Below, in pieces: positions 44,547 to 52,916 of a stretch of 64,000 nt of DNA. The stretch lies in the NCBI RefSeq assembly GCF_009828105.1, contig NZ_WTYQ01000003.1, forward strand, positions 124,001 through 188,000. The letters run 5' to 3'. A program made the position numbers and the translations under genes. The stretch is from Altericroceibacterium indicum (GTDB lineage: Bacteria; Pseudomonadota; Alphaproteobacteria; Sphingomonadales; Sphingomonadaceae). Each line of letters opens with the position of its first letter. The stretch's first letter is position 1. The notes below the pieces were generated by a model. That model saw only the letters and a program-made list of their open reading frames with translations, did not search any database and was not told the DNA's origin.

Positions 44547-45232
44547 CGCCTTGAACCTTCCGAAGAAGTCGCATTTCGTCGGGTCAGCCGCCCCCGCTCC
44601 AGATGAAGAATTTGCGGATTGGGCAGATTTTCGCGCAAATGCGCATCATGCGTGGCGACCACCACTGTCGTTCCCAGTCGGTTGAGCGCTTCAAACAGGC
44701 GCAGCAATTTGAGCGCCATTTCCGGGTCGACATTGCCCGTCGGCTCATCAGCCACGAGAATTTCCGGCCGGCCAATCACGGCCCGTGCAATCGCGACACG
44801 TTGCTGTTCGCCACCAGAAAGCGATGCGGGACTGGCAGTTGAACGATGCGACAAGCCTACCCAATCGAGAATATCGGCCACCGGGCGGGCAATATCGCGT
44901 TCGGGCAAGCCTGACAGCCTGAGCGGAAGCGCCACATTCTCAAAAGCAGAGAGGTGCGACACCAGCCGGAAATCCTGAAACACCACCCCAATTCGCCGCC
45001 GATATTCGGGCAGCTTCTCTCTCGGTGTGGTGATCAGATCCTGCCCGAACATGCGGATAATTCCCCGCGATGGGCGCTGGGCCAGATAAAGCAGCCGCAA
45101 CAGGGATGTTTTGCCCGCCCCGCTTGCCCCGGTGAGGAAATAAAACCGCCCCGGCTCAAGCGTCACAGTAATATCACTGAGAACTTCGCGATCCGTGCCA
45201 TAGCGCAATCCGACATTATCGAATTGCACCAC
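44543..45232 (-). CDS. ftsE: Cell division ATP-binding protein FtsE
   Basis: ABC ATPase of 229 residues: Walker A GASGAGKTS, Q-loop VVFQDFRLV, signature LSGGEQQRVAIARA, Walker B ILVADEPTGNVD and H-loop VVATHDAHL. All match FtsE. GTG 45232 gives the family start VVQFDNVGLRYG; the longer frame to 45337 adds a non-family hydrophobic stretch. Divergent from the zinc-ribbon gene. Confidence 0.93.
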   Translation of the reverse strand: MVQFDNVGLRYGTDREVLSDITVTLEPGRFYFLTGASGAGKTSLLRLLYLAQRPSRGIIRMFGQDLITTPREKLPEYRRRIGVVFQDFRLVSHLSAFENVALPLRLSGLPERDIARPVADILDWVGLSHRSTASPASLSGGEQQRVAIARAVIGRPEILVADEPTGNVDPEMALKLLRLFEALNRLGTTVVVATHDAHLRENLPNPQILHLERGRLTRRNATSSEGSRR

Positions 45233-45453
45233 GCTTCGGTCGCTGGGCCGGCTATCGGGGCGGAAACTTGAGTTCACCGCGCATAATCCAATGAGAAGCA
45301 GGCTTGCCACAACCGATGGGTATAATAGGGATCGCAAAGCATGTGCGGGTGCTATAGCCTGTGTTGGATGTGGAAAAAAGCTGTGCTTGATGCGTGGTAT
45401 AGGGGTTCGTGCCTTGTTGGCATGTCGTTCCCGTGCTTTAGATTCAATCCAGT

Positions 45454-46266
45454 ATGATTATTGCCTGCCCAGCCTGCTCCACACGCTATGTCGTGCCGGA
45501 CAATTCCGTCGGACCGGAAGGTCGGACTGTTCGTTGCGCCAAGTGCCGGCATAGCTGGTTTCAGGAAGGGCCGGACTTTTCCCGCCCTGCGGAAAGCCAG
45601 AAAGCGGAGGAATCCAGCGCTTCGCCCCCTCACAATGAGAGTGACAGCGCGGCGCAGACACACGACGCTGCGGCTGTTGCAGAACCGCAAGAATCATCGC
45701 TCAGCGTGGCGCAAGCCCCTGTCAAAACCGCCTTTGCTTCAGAAGATCGCGTGCCCCCGCCGCCCATGGCGCCCTACCCCTCAACCGAAGATTCGACGAA
45801 CTCATCGCAGTTTGACCCAGCACCGCCCTTTCGCCCGCGTCGCAATCCGTTGAAATTGTGGACCTATGCTGCGGTGGTGTTTGCTGTGCTGGCCGCAGCG
45901 ACTTTGGGTGCGGTCAGCTATTGGGGAATGCCGGACTGGCTCCCGATGAGCCGCCCGATCTTCGCGCAGGCGGAACCCGATTTGCAGCTCGATTTTCCAG
46001 CAGACCAGCAAGAACGGCGGCAATTGCCCAATGGCACTGAATTTTTCGGCGCCAGCGGCACAGTCACCAATATCGGCAGTTCCTCGACCCGCGTGCCACC
46101 GATCCTGATCGTATTGCGCGATGGGCGGGACCGAATCGTCTATAGTTGGGAAATCATGCCTCCCAAACGCACGCTTGGGCCGGGTGAAAGTATGAGCATC
46201 AACGAAGCGAAGACGGATGTGCCCCGGTCGGCCAAATTTGCCGAAATCGGCTGGAAACCAGACTAA
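45454..46266 (+). CDS. Zinc-ribbon / DUF3426 membrane protein
   Basis: A 270-residue protein. The N-terminal MJ0042-type zinc ribbon has Cys5, Cys8, Cys28 and Cys31 (CPACSTRY and CAKCRHSW). A long Ser/Pro/Glu-rich linker, one transmembrane helix (about 132-152) and a C-terminal DUF3426 domain (SGTVTNIGSSSTRVPPI) follow. The layout puts the zinc ribbon in the cytoplasm and DUF3426 in the periplasm. It is often next to ftsE in alphaproteobacteria. Function unknown. Confidence 0.87.
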   Translation: MIIACPACSTRYVVPDNSVGPEGRTVRCAKCRHSWFQEGPDFSRPAESQKAEESSASPPHNESDSAAQTHDAAAVAEPQESSLSVAQAPVKTAFASEDRVPPPPMAPYPSTEDSTNSSQFDPAPPFRPRRNPLKLWTYAAVVFAVLAAATLGAVSYWGMPDWLPMSRPIFAQAEPDLQLDFPADQQERRQLPNGTEFFGASGTVTNIGSSSTRVPPILIVLRDGRDRIVYSWEIMPPKRTLGPGESMSINEAKTDVPRSAKFAEIGWKPD

Positions 46267-46407
46267 TCCGCCCGTTTCAGCCGATGACTGCAATCTTTTT
46301 ACAGAAAAATGCGATTATTTTCACGAGTGCGCTTGCCGGATCATAGACCCTTTGCTAATGGCGCGCTCCTACCCCGCAAGGACGCTGCAAAGCACCTTGT
46401 TCGACGT

Positions 46408-46494
46408 GCGGTCGTGGCGGAACTGGTAGACGCGCAACGTTGAGGTCGTTGTGGCCGAAAGGCCGTGGAAGTTCGAGTCTTCTCGACCGCACCA
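46408..46494 (+). tRNA. tRNA-Leu (anticodon GAG)
   Basis: The 87-base cloverleaf has acceptor arms GCGGTCG and CGACCGC, an encoded ACCA end, a D arm with GGCGGAACTGGTAGACGC, an anticodon loop TTGAGGT on a CAACG/CGTTG stem (anticodon GAG), a long variable arm (GTGGCCGAAAGGCCGT) as in leucine tRNAs, and a T arm with GTTCGAGTC. The 141 bp before it (46267-46407) show no gene. Confidence 0.95.
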
Positions 46495-46566
46495 TATTTC
46501 ACAGAAAATATGAATATTGCCTTCGGGCACCCCCATTCATTGGTGGGCTTTGTGTGCTTATGGTGC

Positions 46567-46597
46567 TGTGCCACACTGCATTTGGCACACATTTTTT
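46567..46597 (+). terminator. Rho-independent terminator after tRNA-Leu
   Basis: Arms TGTGCCA and TGGCACA with a 9-base loop, followed after two bases by six T. It lies 73 bases after the tRNA and ends its transcript. Confidence 0.7.
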
Positions 46598-46697
46598 ATG
46601 TCCTGAATGGCACGAAATCCTCTCATCATTCGAAAATTGCGTGTAATCACGACGACTGATGACAGGAAAAGCAGCTTTTGAGCGCTGAATGCACTTC

Positions 46698-46712
46698 TGT
46701 AATAAAATTACA
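46698..46712. promoter_or_regulatory. AT-rich palindrome upstream of the YitT gene
   Basis: TGTAAT and ATTACA with a 3-base centre, 70-85 bp before the proposed YitT start. It could be an operator. The surrounding 46598-46780 is AT-rich and holds no recognisable gene. Confidence 0.35.
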
Positions 46713-46780
46713 AATCACTTGCCATAAGCCTCAAAGCCGTGAAAAGCGTATCCAAATTGCCTCTATTCGGATCTTTTGAG

Positions 46781-47428
46781 ATGCAGATTCCCACCGATAC
46801 TGGCCGCCCACAACATAGCACGCTTGAAGATGCCTATGCGCTGATCGTGGGCTGCATCATGCTGGCACTGGGAATGGCCATATTGAAAGCCACCGGTCTG
46901 GTGACAGGCGGCATGGCCGGCTTTGCCCTGCTGGTGGGGCATTTCATTCCTCTGTCGACCGGCCTGCTCTTTGCGCTGCTCAACATCCCGTTCTTTCTCT
47001 TGTCGCTCAAGGTGATGGGCTGGACCTTCACCTTGCGCACATTGCTGGTAAGTCTGGGCGTGGCAGGCTTTTCGATCCTGTTCGATCATACGGCTGATTT
47101 CACCATCCATAATGCCCCGCTCGCTGCCTTTTCCGCCGGGATTATTCTTGGCCTGGGCATTTTGGCGATTGCCCGCCACGGCGCAGGCGTTGGAGGAATC
47201 GGTATTGTCGCGCTCTGGCTGCTATCGTCGCGCGGATGGAATGCAGGCCGAACACAGGTATTTTTCGATGTCGTGATCCTGTCCGCCTCTATCCCCTTTA
47301 TCGGGACGACGAATATTCTCTATTCTCTGGTTGGTGCCGTAGCGATGTCTTCTATCCTCTATGTCTGGCACCGGCCCGATCTCTATGCCGGAATATCGCC
47401 TCCGTTCAGGGCTGCACGCGCCAAATAG
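46781..47428 (+). CDS. YitT family membrane protein
   Basis: Integral membrane protein of 215 residues with five to six hydrophobic helices; ATGLVTGGMAGFALLVG and TGLLFALLNIPFFLL match the YitT/DUF161 family, whose role is unknown. The C-terminal DUF2179 domain of longer members is absent, as in most proteobacterial ones. Start uncertain: ATG 46781 or GTG 46739 in the same frame, neither with a clear ribosome binding site. Confidence 0.85.
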   Translation: MQIPTDTGRPQHSTLEDAYALIVGCIMLALGMAILKATGLVTGGMAGFALLVGHFIPLSTGLLFALLNIPFFLLSLKVMGWTFTLRTLLVSLGVAGFSILFDHTADFTIHNAPLAAFSAGIILGLGILAIARHGAGVGGIGIVALWLLSSRGWNAGRTQVFFDVVILSASIPFIGTTNILYSLVGAVAMSSILYVWHRPDLYAGISPPFRAARAK

Positions 47429-47505
47429 AATAATCGGGCATTGTCAAAAACCTCTTCCCCAAGCGCCAAGGAATCGGCACTCTTGGCAAAAAAGGAGAGA
47501 GAACA

Positions 47506-48336
47506 ATGTCTGCCACAATGGCCCATCCTCGCACTGTTGAGGGGACTGTATTTTATGCAAGAGACACAGGGAGGGTGGAAACTTTCCACGCCAATGATCT
47601 CAGCCTCGATACGGTTCAAAAAGACGCACACACTGTGCCGATCATCGATGCGCGCACATTGGCACAGGCTCCGCAGCTTGATGTGAACGGGTTTGAACTG
47701 TTCACCATGCTCACCGCTGTTACCGATTGGCGTGATGCAGAGCGGGCCAGCGCCATCCATCCGGACGAAATTGCTGCCTTTGTGAAGCGCATCACCGGGG
47801 CTGATGAAGTGCTGGTGGCAGGCCCACCTATCCTGCGCTGGGGTGAAAGATCACCGGAAGCTGGCACACGGCACAATTCCTATGCCGCGCGGCTGGTCCA
47901 TTCCGATTCCTATTTCTCAGCCGCTGAACAACAATCCACCGACAGTAACCCGCATCCTGACCGGACAGTGAAACGCTGTGCCCATCACAATATCTGGCGC
48001 GCATTTTCCGGCCCGCCGATCGACGTGCCGCTGACAATTTGCGATGCCACAACAGTGAAAGATGAAGATGTGATCGAAGCGAGCGCGGCCTTCGATGTAG
48101 ATGGCAAAGTCACATGGCGGCTGCCGTCGATGAATTTCATCTATTCTCCCCGGCATCGTTGGTATTTCTTTTCCGACATGACGCCCGATGACGTTCTTGT
48201 CTTCAAAAGATGGGATACGGACAGTGCAGTTGCGCGTTATGTTCCTCACACCGCCTTTACCGACCCTTCCGTCGGCTCCGACAGTGAACCGCGTGCAAGC
48301 GTGGAGATGCGTACCTTGGCGTACTGGTATGAATAA
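47506..48336 (+). CDS. CmcJ/NvfI-family oxidoreductase
   Basis: A 276-residue protein that resembles the CmcJ / NvfI / AsaB group, relatives of Fe(II)/2-oxoglutarate oxygenases found in secondary metabolism. Motifs: RLVHSDSY (His-x-Asp type metal site), HHNIWRAFSGPPIDVPLTICDA, WYFFSDMTPDDVLVFKRWDTD and the C-terminal VPHTAFTDPSV followed by SVEMRTLAYW. No biosynthetic cluster surrounds it, so its substrate is open. It is 77 bp after the YitT gene and 108 bp before putA on the same strand. Confidence 0.75.
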   Translation: MSATMAHPRTVEGTVFYARDTGRVETFHANDLSLDTVQKDAHTVPIIDARTLAQAPQLDVNGFELFTMLTAVTDWRDAERASAIHPDEIAAFVKRITGADEVLVAGPPILRWGERSPEAGTRHNSYAARLVHSDSYFSAAEQQSTDSNPHPDRTVKRCAHHNIWRAFSGPPIDVPLTICDATTVKDEDVIEASAAFDVDGKVTWRLPSMNFIYSPRHRWYFFSDMTPDDVLVFKRWDTDSAVARYVPHTAFTDPSVGSDSEPRASVEMRTLAYWYE

Positions 48337-48444
48337 AAAGGAAAATTTTTCTTTTCGCCGGGACGTCCAAATGCGCAAAAATCAGGATCACCTCATGTTT
48401 GCAAGGGGTTGAAGCTGAGAGAACCGGGGCCAGATGGGTAGAGA

Positions 48445-51400
48445 ATGAATCAGTTTTCAGAAAGCCCGCCCATGATCGATCGCACCGCCCTCCGCTCTGC
48501 TTATCGCCAGGACGAGCCCGAATGCAACGCGCAACGGATCGCCCAGGCCAAGGACGCTGACAAGGCCCATGATGAGGCCGCCGCTCTGGCTGTAAAGCTG
48601 ATCGAAGGCGCTCGCGGGCACAAGGAAGATGGCCTTGATGCCTTTCTCCATGCCTATGGTCTGGCGACGGAGGAAGGCATTGCGCTGATGTGCCTCGCCG
48701 AAGCACTGCTGCGGGTGCCTGACACAGAAACGCTCGATGCGCTGATCCACGATAAGCTGGGCGATGTGGCGTGGCAGGAGCATCTGGGCGAAAGCAGTTC
48801 CAGCTTCGTCAATGCTGCAACATTCTCTCTGATGCTGACCGGGGAAGTCCTGCGCGGTTCCGGCCTGAAGGAAGCGGGCCTTGGCAATGCGCTGCGCCGT
48901 TCAGTCGGGCGTCTGGGTGAACCGGTGATCCGCAAGGCCACTTTGCAGGCCATGCGCATTCTGGGCGGGCAGTTCGTTTTTGGCCGCACCATCGAAGAGG
49001 GGATGAAGCGCGCCCTGCCTGAACGCAAGAAGGGTCTGACCCATTCTTACGACATGCTTGGCGAAGCAGCGATGACCTTCGAAGATGCTGAACGCTACCG
49101 GGTTTCCTATCTCGATGCGATTTCCAAGCTGGCGGCACGGGCCGGTGGCGGCATCGTCAAATCGCCCGGAATTTCGGTGAAGCTATCGGCACTTTATCCC
49201 AAATATGACTATCTTCACGCCAAGGCCGCGATTGATGCGCTAGTGCCAATCACGCGCGAACTGGCCGTGGCGGCGCGCGATGCAAACATTCACTTCACCA
49301 TCGACGCTGAAGAAGCGGAACGGCTGGAATTGCAGCTCGATGTGATGGAAGCGCTGGCTTCTGATGATGCATTGTTCACGCGGGAAGACGGCACCCAGTG
49401 GGAAGGCTTCGGCATGGCCATTCAGGCCTACCAGAAGCGCGCCGCCCCTCTGTGTGACTGGATTGTACGCCTTGCTCGCAAGAACGATCGCAAGATGATG
49501 ATCCGCTTGGTGAAGGGCGCTTATTGGGACACCGAAATCAAGGCAAGTCAGGTCGGCGGATTTGAAGATTATCCGGTGTTCACAGCCAAGGTCGCGACGG
49601 ATGTTTCCTTCCTCGCTTGCGCAGCCAAACTGCTGAAGGCGGATGACGTGATCTTCCCCGCTTTTGCCACGCATAACGCTTATACGATCGGATCGATCAA
49701 GCAGTTGGCCAAGGGTCAGGCGTTCGAGTTCCAGCGCCTGCACGGCATGGGTGAAGAAGTTTACGAAGCGCTCGCCAAGCTTGAGAAGAAGAATGGCGAA
49801 CCACAAACGCCGGTGCGGATCTATGCCCCGGTGGGCGGGCATAAGGATCTCTTGGCCTATCTGGTGCGCCGCCTGCTGGAAAATGGTGCGAACAGTTCTT
49901 TCGTCAACCGGATGGCCGATGCGGAAGTCCCGGCGGAAGAGCTGGCCAAGAATCCGATGACTGAGCTGGGCGACATGCCCATCATGCGCAACCTCAATAT
50001 CCCGCTCCCGCGCGAAATTTTTGTCACCCGGGTCAACAGCGCTGGCGTCGACATTGCAGACCGCGATGTTCAGGCCGATGTGCTGGCCAAGGTGGATGCG
50101 TTGAAAACCCGGAGTTGGCTCGCCACACCAACCGTGCTCGCCGGAGAGGGCGGTGAAGAACATGATGTGTTTTCACCCATCGACACCAGCGATGTGGTGG
50201 GCACTGCGCTTTATCCCACTTCAGACGACGTGGATCTGGCCATCACTCGTGCAGTGACGGCACAACGCCGGTGGGACGCGGTGGGCGGCATTACGCGTGC
50301 CGACATTCTGGAAGCGGCCGCCGACGGGCTGGAAGCCAATACGATTGAATTTATTTCGCTATGCCGCCGAGAAGCTGGCAAAACTATCATCGACGCGATC
50401 CTCGAAATTCGTGAAGCAGTGGATTTCCTGCGCTTCTATGCCAGCGAAGCACGGATGCAATTTGCCGCACCAGTGCCTTTGCCGGGGCCAACGGGGGAGC
50501 AGAACCGCCTGCATCTGTCCGGGCGCGGTGTGTTTGCAACGATTTCGCCGTGGAATTTCCCTCTGGCCATTTTCGTCGGCCCAGCGGCGGCAGCTCTGGC
50601 TGCGGGCAACACCGTGGTCGCCAAGCCCGCCGAACAGACACCGCTCATCGCGGCCCATGCGGTGAAGGTCATGCATGAAGCCGGCATTCCCAATGATGTG
50701 CTGCAATTGCTTCCCGGTGGCGGTGAAGTGGGCGGCATGATCACCAGCGATCCGCGCATTGCAGGTGTGGCCTTCACGGGATCGTCTGCAACCGCACGTG
50801 CCATCAACCGCAGCCTTGCCGCACGCGATGGCGGAATTGCGACCTTTATTGCTGAAACCGGTGGCCAGAATGCAATGATCGTGGACAGTTCGGCTCTGCC
50901 CGAACAGGTGACACGTGATGTGGTAGCATCATCTTTCCAAAGTGCGGGCCAGCGCTGCTCAGCCTTACGGGTGCTCTATCTGCAAGAAGATGTTGCGGAC
51001 ACTATGCTGCACATGATCAAGGGCGCATTTGAAGCGCTCGACATTGGCGACCCGGCTGATCTTCCTACAGATGTTGGGCCAGTCATCGATGAAGAGGCCA
51101 AAGAGAAGCTCGACGATCACGTGGACACCATGCGCCAACGCGGGTTCAAAGTCTGGCAACGTGAATTGCCTGAAATCACGCAGAAGGGCAGCTATGTTGC
51201 GCCTACGATCATCGAGATCAATTCCATCGAAGATCTCGATCAGGAAAATTTCGGCCCGATCCTGCATGTGGTGCGATTCAAAGGTACGGAGCTTGATAAG
51301 ATCATCGATGAGATCAATTCCACCGGTTATGGCCTGACACTTGGCCTGCACAGCCGGATCGACGGCACGCGTCAATTGGTAGAATCTCGCGCCAGAGTCG

Positions 51401-51591
51401 GGAATTTCTACGTCAACCGCAATCAGATCGGCGCAGTGGTGGAAAGCCAGCCCTTTGGCGGTGAAGGCCATTCGGGCACCGGACCCAAGGCCGGGGGCCC
51501 GCATTATGTTGCCCGCTTTGCCACAGAACGGGTGATTACGATCGACACAACAGCCGCCGGCGGGAATGCCAGCCTGCTGGCTGCAGGATAA
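48445..51591 (+). CDS. putA: Bifunctional proline dehydrogenase / L-glutamate gamma-semialdehyde dehydrogenase
   Basis: PutA of 1048 residues converts proline to glutamate through P5C. The N-terminal FAD barrel (about 60-480) contains RLVKGAYWDTEIK, FATHNAYTIGS and RIYAPVGGHKDLLAYLVRRL. The ALDH domain (about 540-1040) has ISPWNFPLAIF, FTGSSATAR and the catalytic Cys in SAGQRCSALRVLYLQED, cited in parts. The ribbon-helix-helix DNA-binding domain of enteric PutA is missing, so it is not a repressor. The 108 bp upstream show no clear regulator site. Confidence 0.95.
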   Translation: MNQFSESPPMIDRTALRSAYRQDEPECNAQRIAQAKDADKAHDEAAALAVKLIEGARGHKEDGLDAFLHAYGLATEEGIALMCLAEALLRVPDTETLDALIHDKLGDVAWQEHLGESSSSFVNAATFSLMLTGEVLRGSGLKEAGLGNALRRSVGRLGEPVIRKATLQAMRILGGQFVFGRTIEEGMKRALPERKKGLTHSYDMLGEAAMTFEDAERYRVSYLDAISKLAARAGGGIVKSPGISVKLSALYPKYDYLHAKAAIDALVPITRELAVAARDANIHFTIDAEEAERLELQLDVMEALASDDALFTREDGTQWEGFGMAIQAYQKRAAPLCDWIVRLARKNDRKMMIRLVKGAYWDTEIKASQVGGFEDYPVFTAKVATDVSFLACAAKLLKADDVIFPAFATHNAYTIGSIKQLAKGQAFEFQRLHGMGEEVYEALAKLEKKNGEPQTPVRIYAPVGGHKDLLAYLVRRLLENGANSSFVNRMADAEVPAEELAKNPMTELGDMPIMRNLNIPLPREIFVTRVNSAGVDIADRDVQADVLAKVDALKTRSWLATPTVLAGEGGEEHDVFSPIDTSDVVGTALYPTSDDVDLAITRAVTAQRRWDAVGGITRADILEAAADGLEANTIEFISLCRREAGKTIIDAILEIREAVDFLRFYASEARMQFAAPVPLPGPTGEQNRLHLSGRGVFATISPWNFPLAIFVGPAAAALAAGNTVVAKPAEQTPLIAAHAVKVMHEAGIPNDVLQLLPGGGEVGGMITSDPRIAGVAFTGSSATARAINRSLAARDGGIATFIAETGGQNAMIVDSSALPEQVTRDVVASSFQSAGQRCSALRVLYLQEDVADTMLHMIKGAFEALDIGDPADLPTDVGPVIDEEAKEKLDDHVDTMRQRGFKVWQRELPEITQKGSYVAPTIIEINSIEDLDQENFGPILHVVRFKGTELDKIIDEINSTGYGLTLGLHSRIDGTRQLVESRARVGNFYVNRNQIGAVVESQPFGGEGHSGTGPKAGGPHYVARFATERVITIDTTAAGGNASLLAAG

Positions 51592-51632
51592 AATCACTTG
51601 CCTCCTGAATCGCTATCCGCAATCCCATGCGG

Positions 51633-52187
51633 ATGGCGATTCTGAGTGATAAATGGATCCGCAACAAAGCGGTCAGCGAGCAAATGATTGAACCCTTTGT
51701 GGAAGCACAAAGGCGCGATGGGTGCATCAGCTATGGGCTATCGTCCTATGGCTATGACGCTCGCGTAGCGGATGAGTTCAAGATCTTCACCAATGTCGAT
51801 AGCGCGATTGTCGATCCCAAGGATTTTGACTCTAACAGCTTCGTGGATCGCAAAACCGATTGCTGCATCATTCCGCCCAACAGTTTTGCGCTTGCCCGCA
51901 CAGTGGAATATTTCCGCGTGCCAAAGGATGTGCTGGTAATCTGCCTTGGCAAATCCACCTATGCACGCTGCGGCATCATTGTGAATGTCACACCACTGGA
52001 ACCGGGTTGGGAAGGCCATGTGACGCTGGAATTTTCCAACACCACCCCCTTGCCTGCGCGGGTCTATGCCAATGAAGGCGCTTGCCAATTTCTGTTCCTG
52101 CAAGGCAATGAACCTTGTGAAACGAGCTATGCCGACAGAGCAGGCAAATATATGGGCCAGCGCGGAGTAACTTTACCCCGCCTCTAA
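51633..52187 (+). CDS. dcd: dCTP deaminase
   Basis: Trimeric enzyme of 184 residues that deaminates dCTP to d[38 protein letters not shown], the active-site [10 protein letters not shown] and [17 protein letters not shown] with its catalytic Glu are all present. ATG 51633 gives the family start MAILSDKWI; an ATG two codons earlier exists. 41 bp after putA. Confidence 0.95.
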   Translation: MAILSDKWIRNKAVSEQMIEPFVEAQRRDGCISYGLSSYGYDARVADEFKIFTNVDSAIVDPKDFDSNSFVDRKTDCCIIPPNSFALARTVEYFRVPKDVLVICLGKSTYARCGIIVNVTPLEPGWEGHVTLEFSNTTPLPARVYANEGACQFLFLQGNEPCETSYADRAGKYMGQRGVTLPRL

Positions 52188-52215
52188 CGGCCCACCATCT
52201 CACGGGAGAGAGATT

Positions 52216-52836
52216 ATGGATGCCGAACTCGCCGCGATGCGGGCAGAATTATCTGATCTGCGGGCAGCACAGCAAAAGCTGGCGGCCCGCTTGCAGGAAG
52301 CGGAAGACTATCGCGACCTGATGAACCTGCAATGCGCTTATGGCTATTATGTCGATAAGGGCATGTGGGACGAAGCCGCCGATCTGTTTGCCGAAAATGG
52401 CACGCTGGAGATTGCCGGGCGCGGAGTCTATGTCGGCCGCGAAAGGGCACGCGCCTATCTTAAATGTCTGCCTGCCTATGGTCACGGCGTGCTGTTCAAC
52501 CACATGCAATTGCAGCCGGTGATCCATGTAGACAGCAAGGCTGGCACTGCCAAAGCGCGCTGGCGCACCTTCATCACGATTGGCTGGCTTGGCAAAGAGG
52601 GCCGCTGGGGTGAAGCGACCTATGAAAATGAATATGTGCGCGAAAATGGCAAATGGCGGATCGCCAAATTGCATGGCGTCATCAATTTCTACGCTGAATA
52701 TGACAAGGGCTGGCACAAAGGCGGCGTGCCTCTGTTACGCTCAATCGATGGGCTGGAACCCGATCTGCCACCAAGCTTCGAATATGAAGCCTATCCAGAG
52801 CCGGTGATTACCCCGTTCCATTTTGACGAGCCTTGA
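52216..52836 (+). CDS. NTF2/SnoaL-like protein with coiled-coil N-terminus
   Basis: A 206-residue protein. An N-terminal amphipathic helix (about 1-35, LSDLRAAQQKLAARLQEAED) likely forms a coiled coil. A SnoaL-like domain follows: LQCAYGYYVDKGMWDEAADLF, GREYRARAYL-type and GKWRIAKLHGVINFYAEYDKG. The tail YPEPVITPFHF is a recurring end in sphingomonad NTF2-like proteins found with aromatic catabolism. No catalytic residue can be assigned. It is the second NTF2-like gene of the window, but lies 38 kb from the first with core genes around. GGGAGAGAG ribosome binding site. Confidence 0.8.
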   Translation: MDAELAAMRAELSDLRAAQQKLAARLQEAEDYRDLMNLQCAYGYYVDKGMWDEAADLFAENGTLEIAGRGVYVGRERARAYLKCLPAYGHGVLFNHMQLQPVIHVDSKAGTAKARWRTFITIGWLGKEGRWGEATYENEYVRENGKWRIAKLHGVINFYAEYDKGWHKGGVPLLRSIDGLEPDLPPSFEYEAYPEPVITPFHFDEP

Positions 52837-52857
52837 AGAGGGGGCTTCAAGGCTCGT
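52826..52857. terminator. Strong hairpin spanning the stop codon of the NTF2-like gene
   Basis: Arms ACGAGCCTTGAAG and CTTCAAGGCTCGT (13 bp, perfect, 6-base loop). The left arm contains the last codons and the TGA. No T run on either side, so factor-independent termination would be weak, but it sits between convergent genes. Confidence 0.6.
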
Positions 52858-52872
52858 CTGGGGGAAGTTCAT

Positions 52873-52908
52873 ATTACCGCAGGGGACTGGAAATTGGTTT
52901 GCGGTAAT
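52873..52908 (-). other. Inverted repeat at the 3' end of the zinc receptor gene
   Basis: ATTACCGCA and TGCGGTAAT (9 bp, perfect) separated by 18 bases, just past the stop of the receptor gene on the minus strand. Probably a 3' end stem or weak terminator. Confidence 0.45.
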
Positions 52909-52916
52909 CAGCCACC

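Noticed and set aside
46408-46740. tRNA-Leu as integration site of a mobile element
   Set aside because: No integrase and no repeat of the tRNA 3' end was seen downstream; the region is a terminator followed by plain non-coding DNA.
48390-48444. CTGAGAGAACC and AGGGGTTG before putA, recalling a TPP riboswitch
   Set aside because: The order and the second conserved half (ACCTGATCTGGATAATACCAG-type) are missing, and putA is not a thiamine gene.
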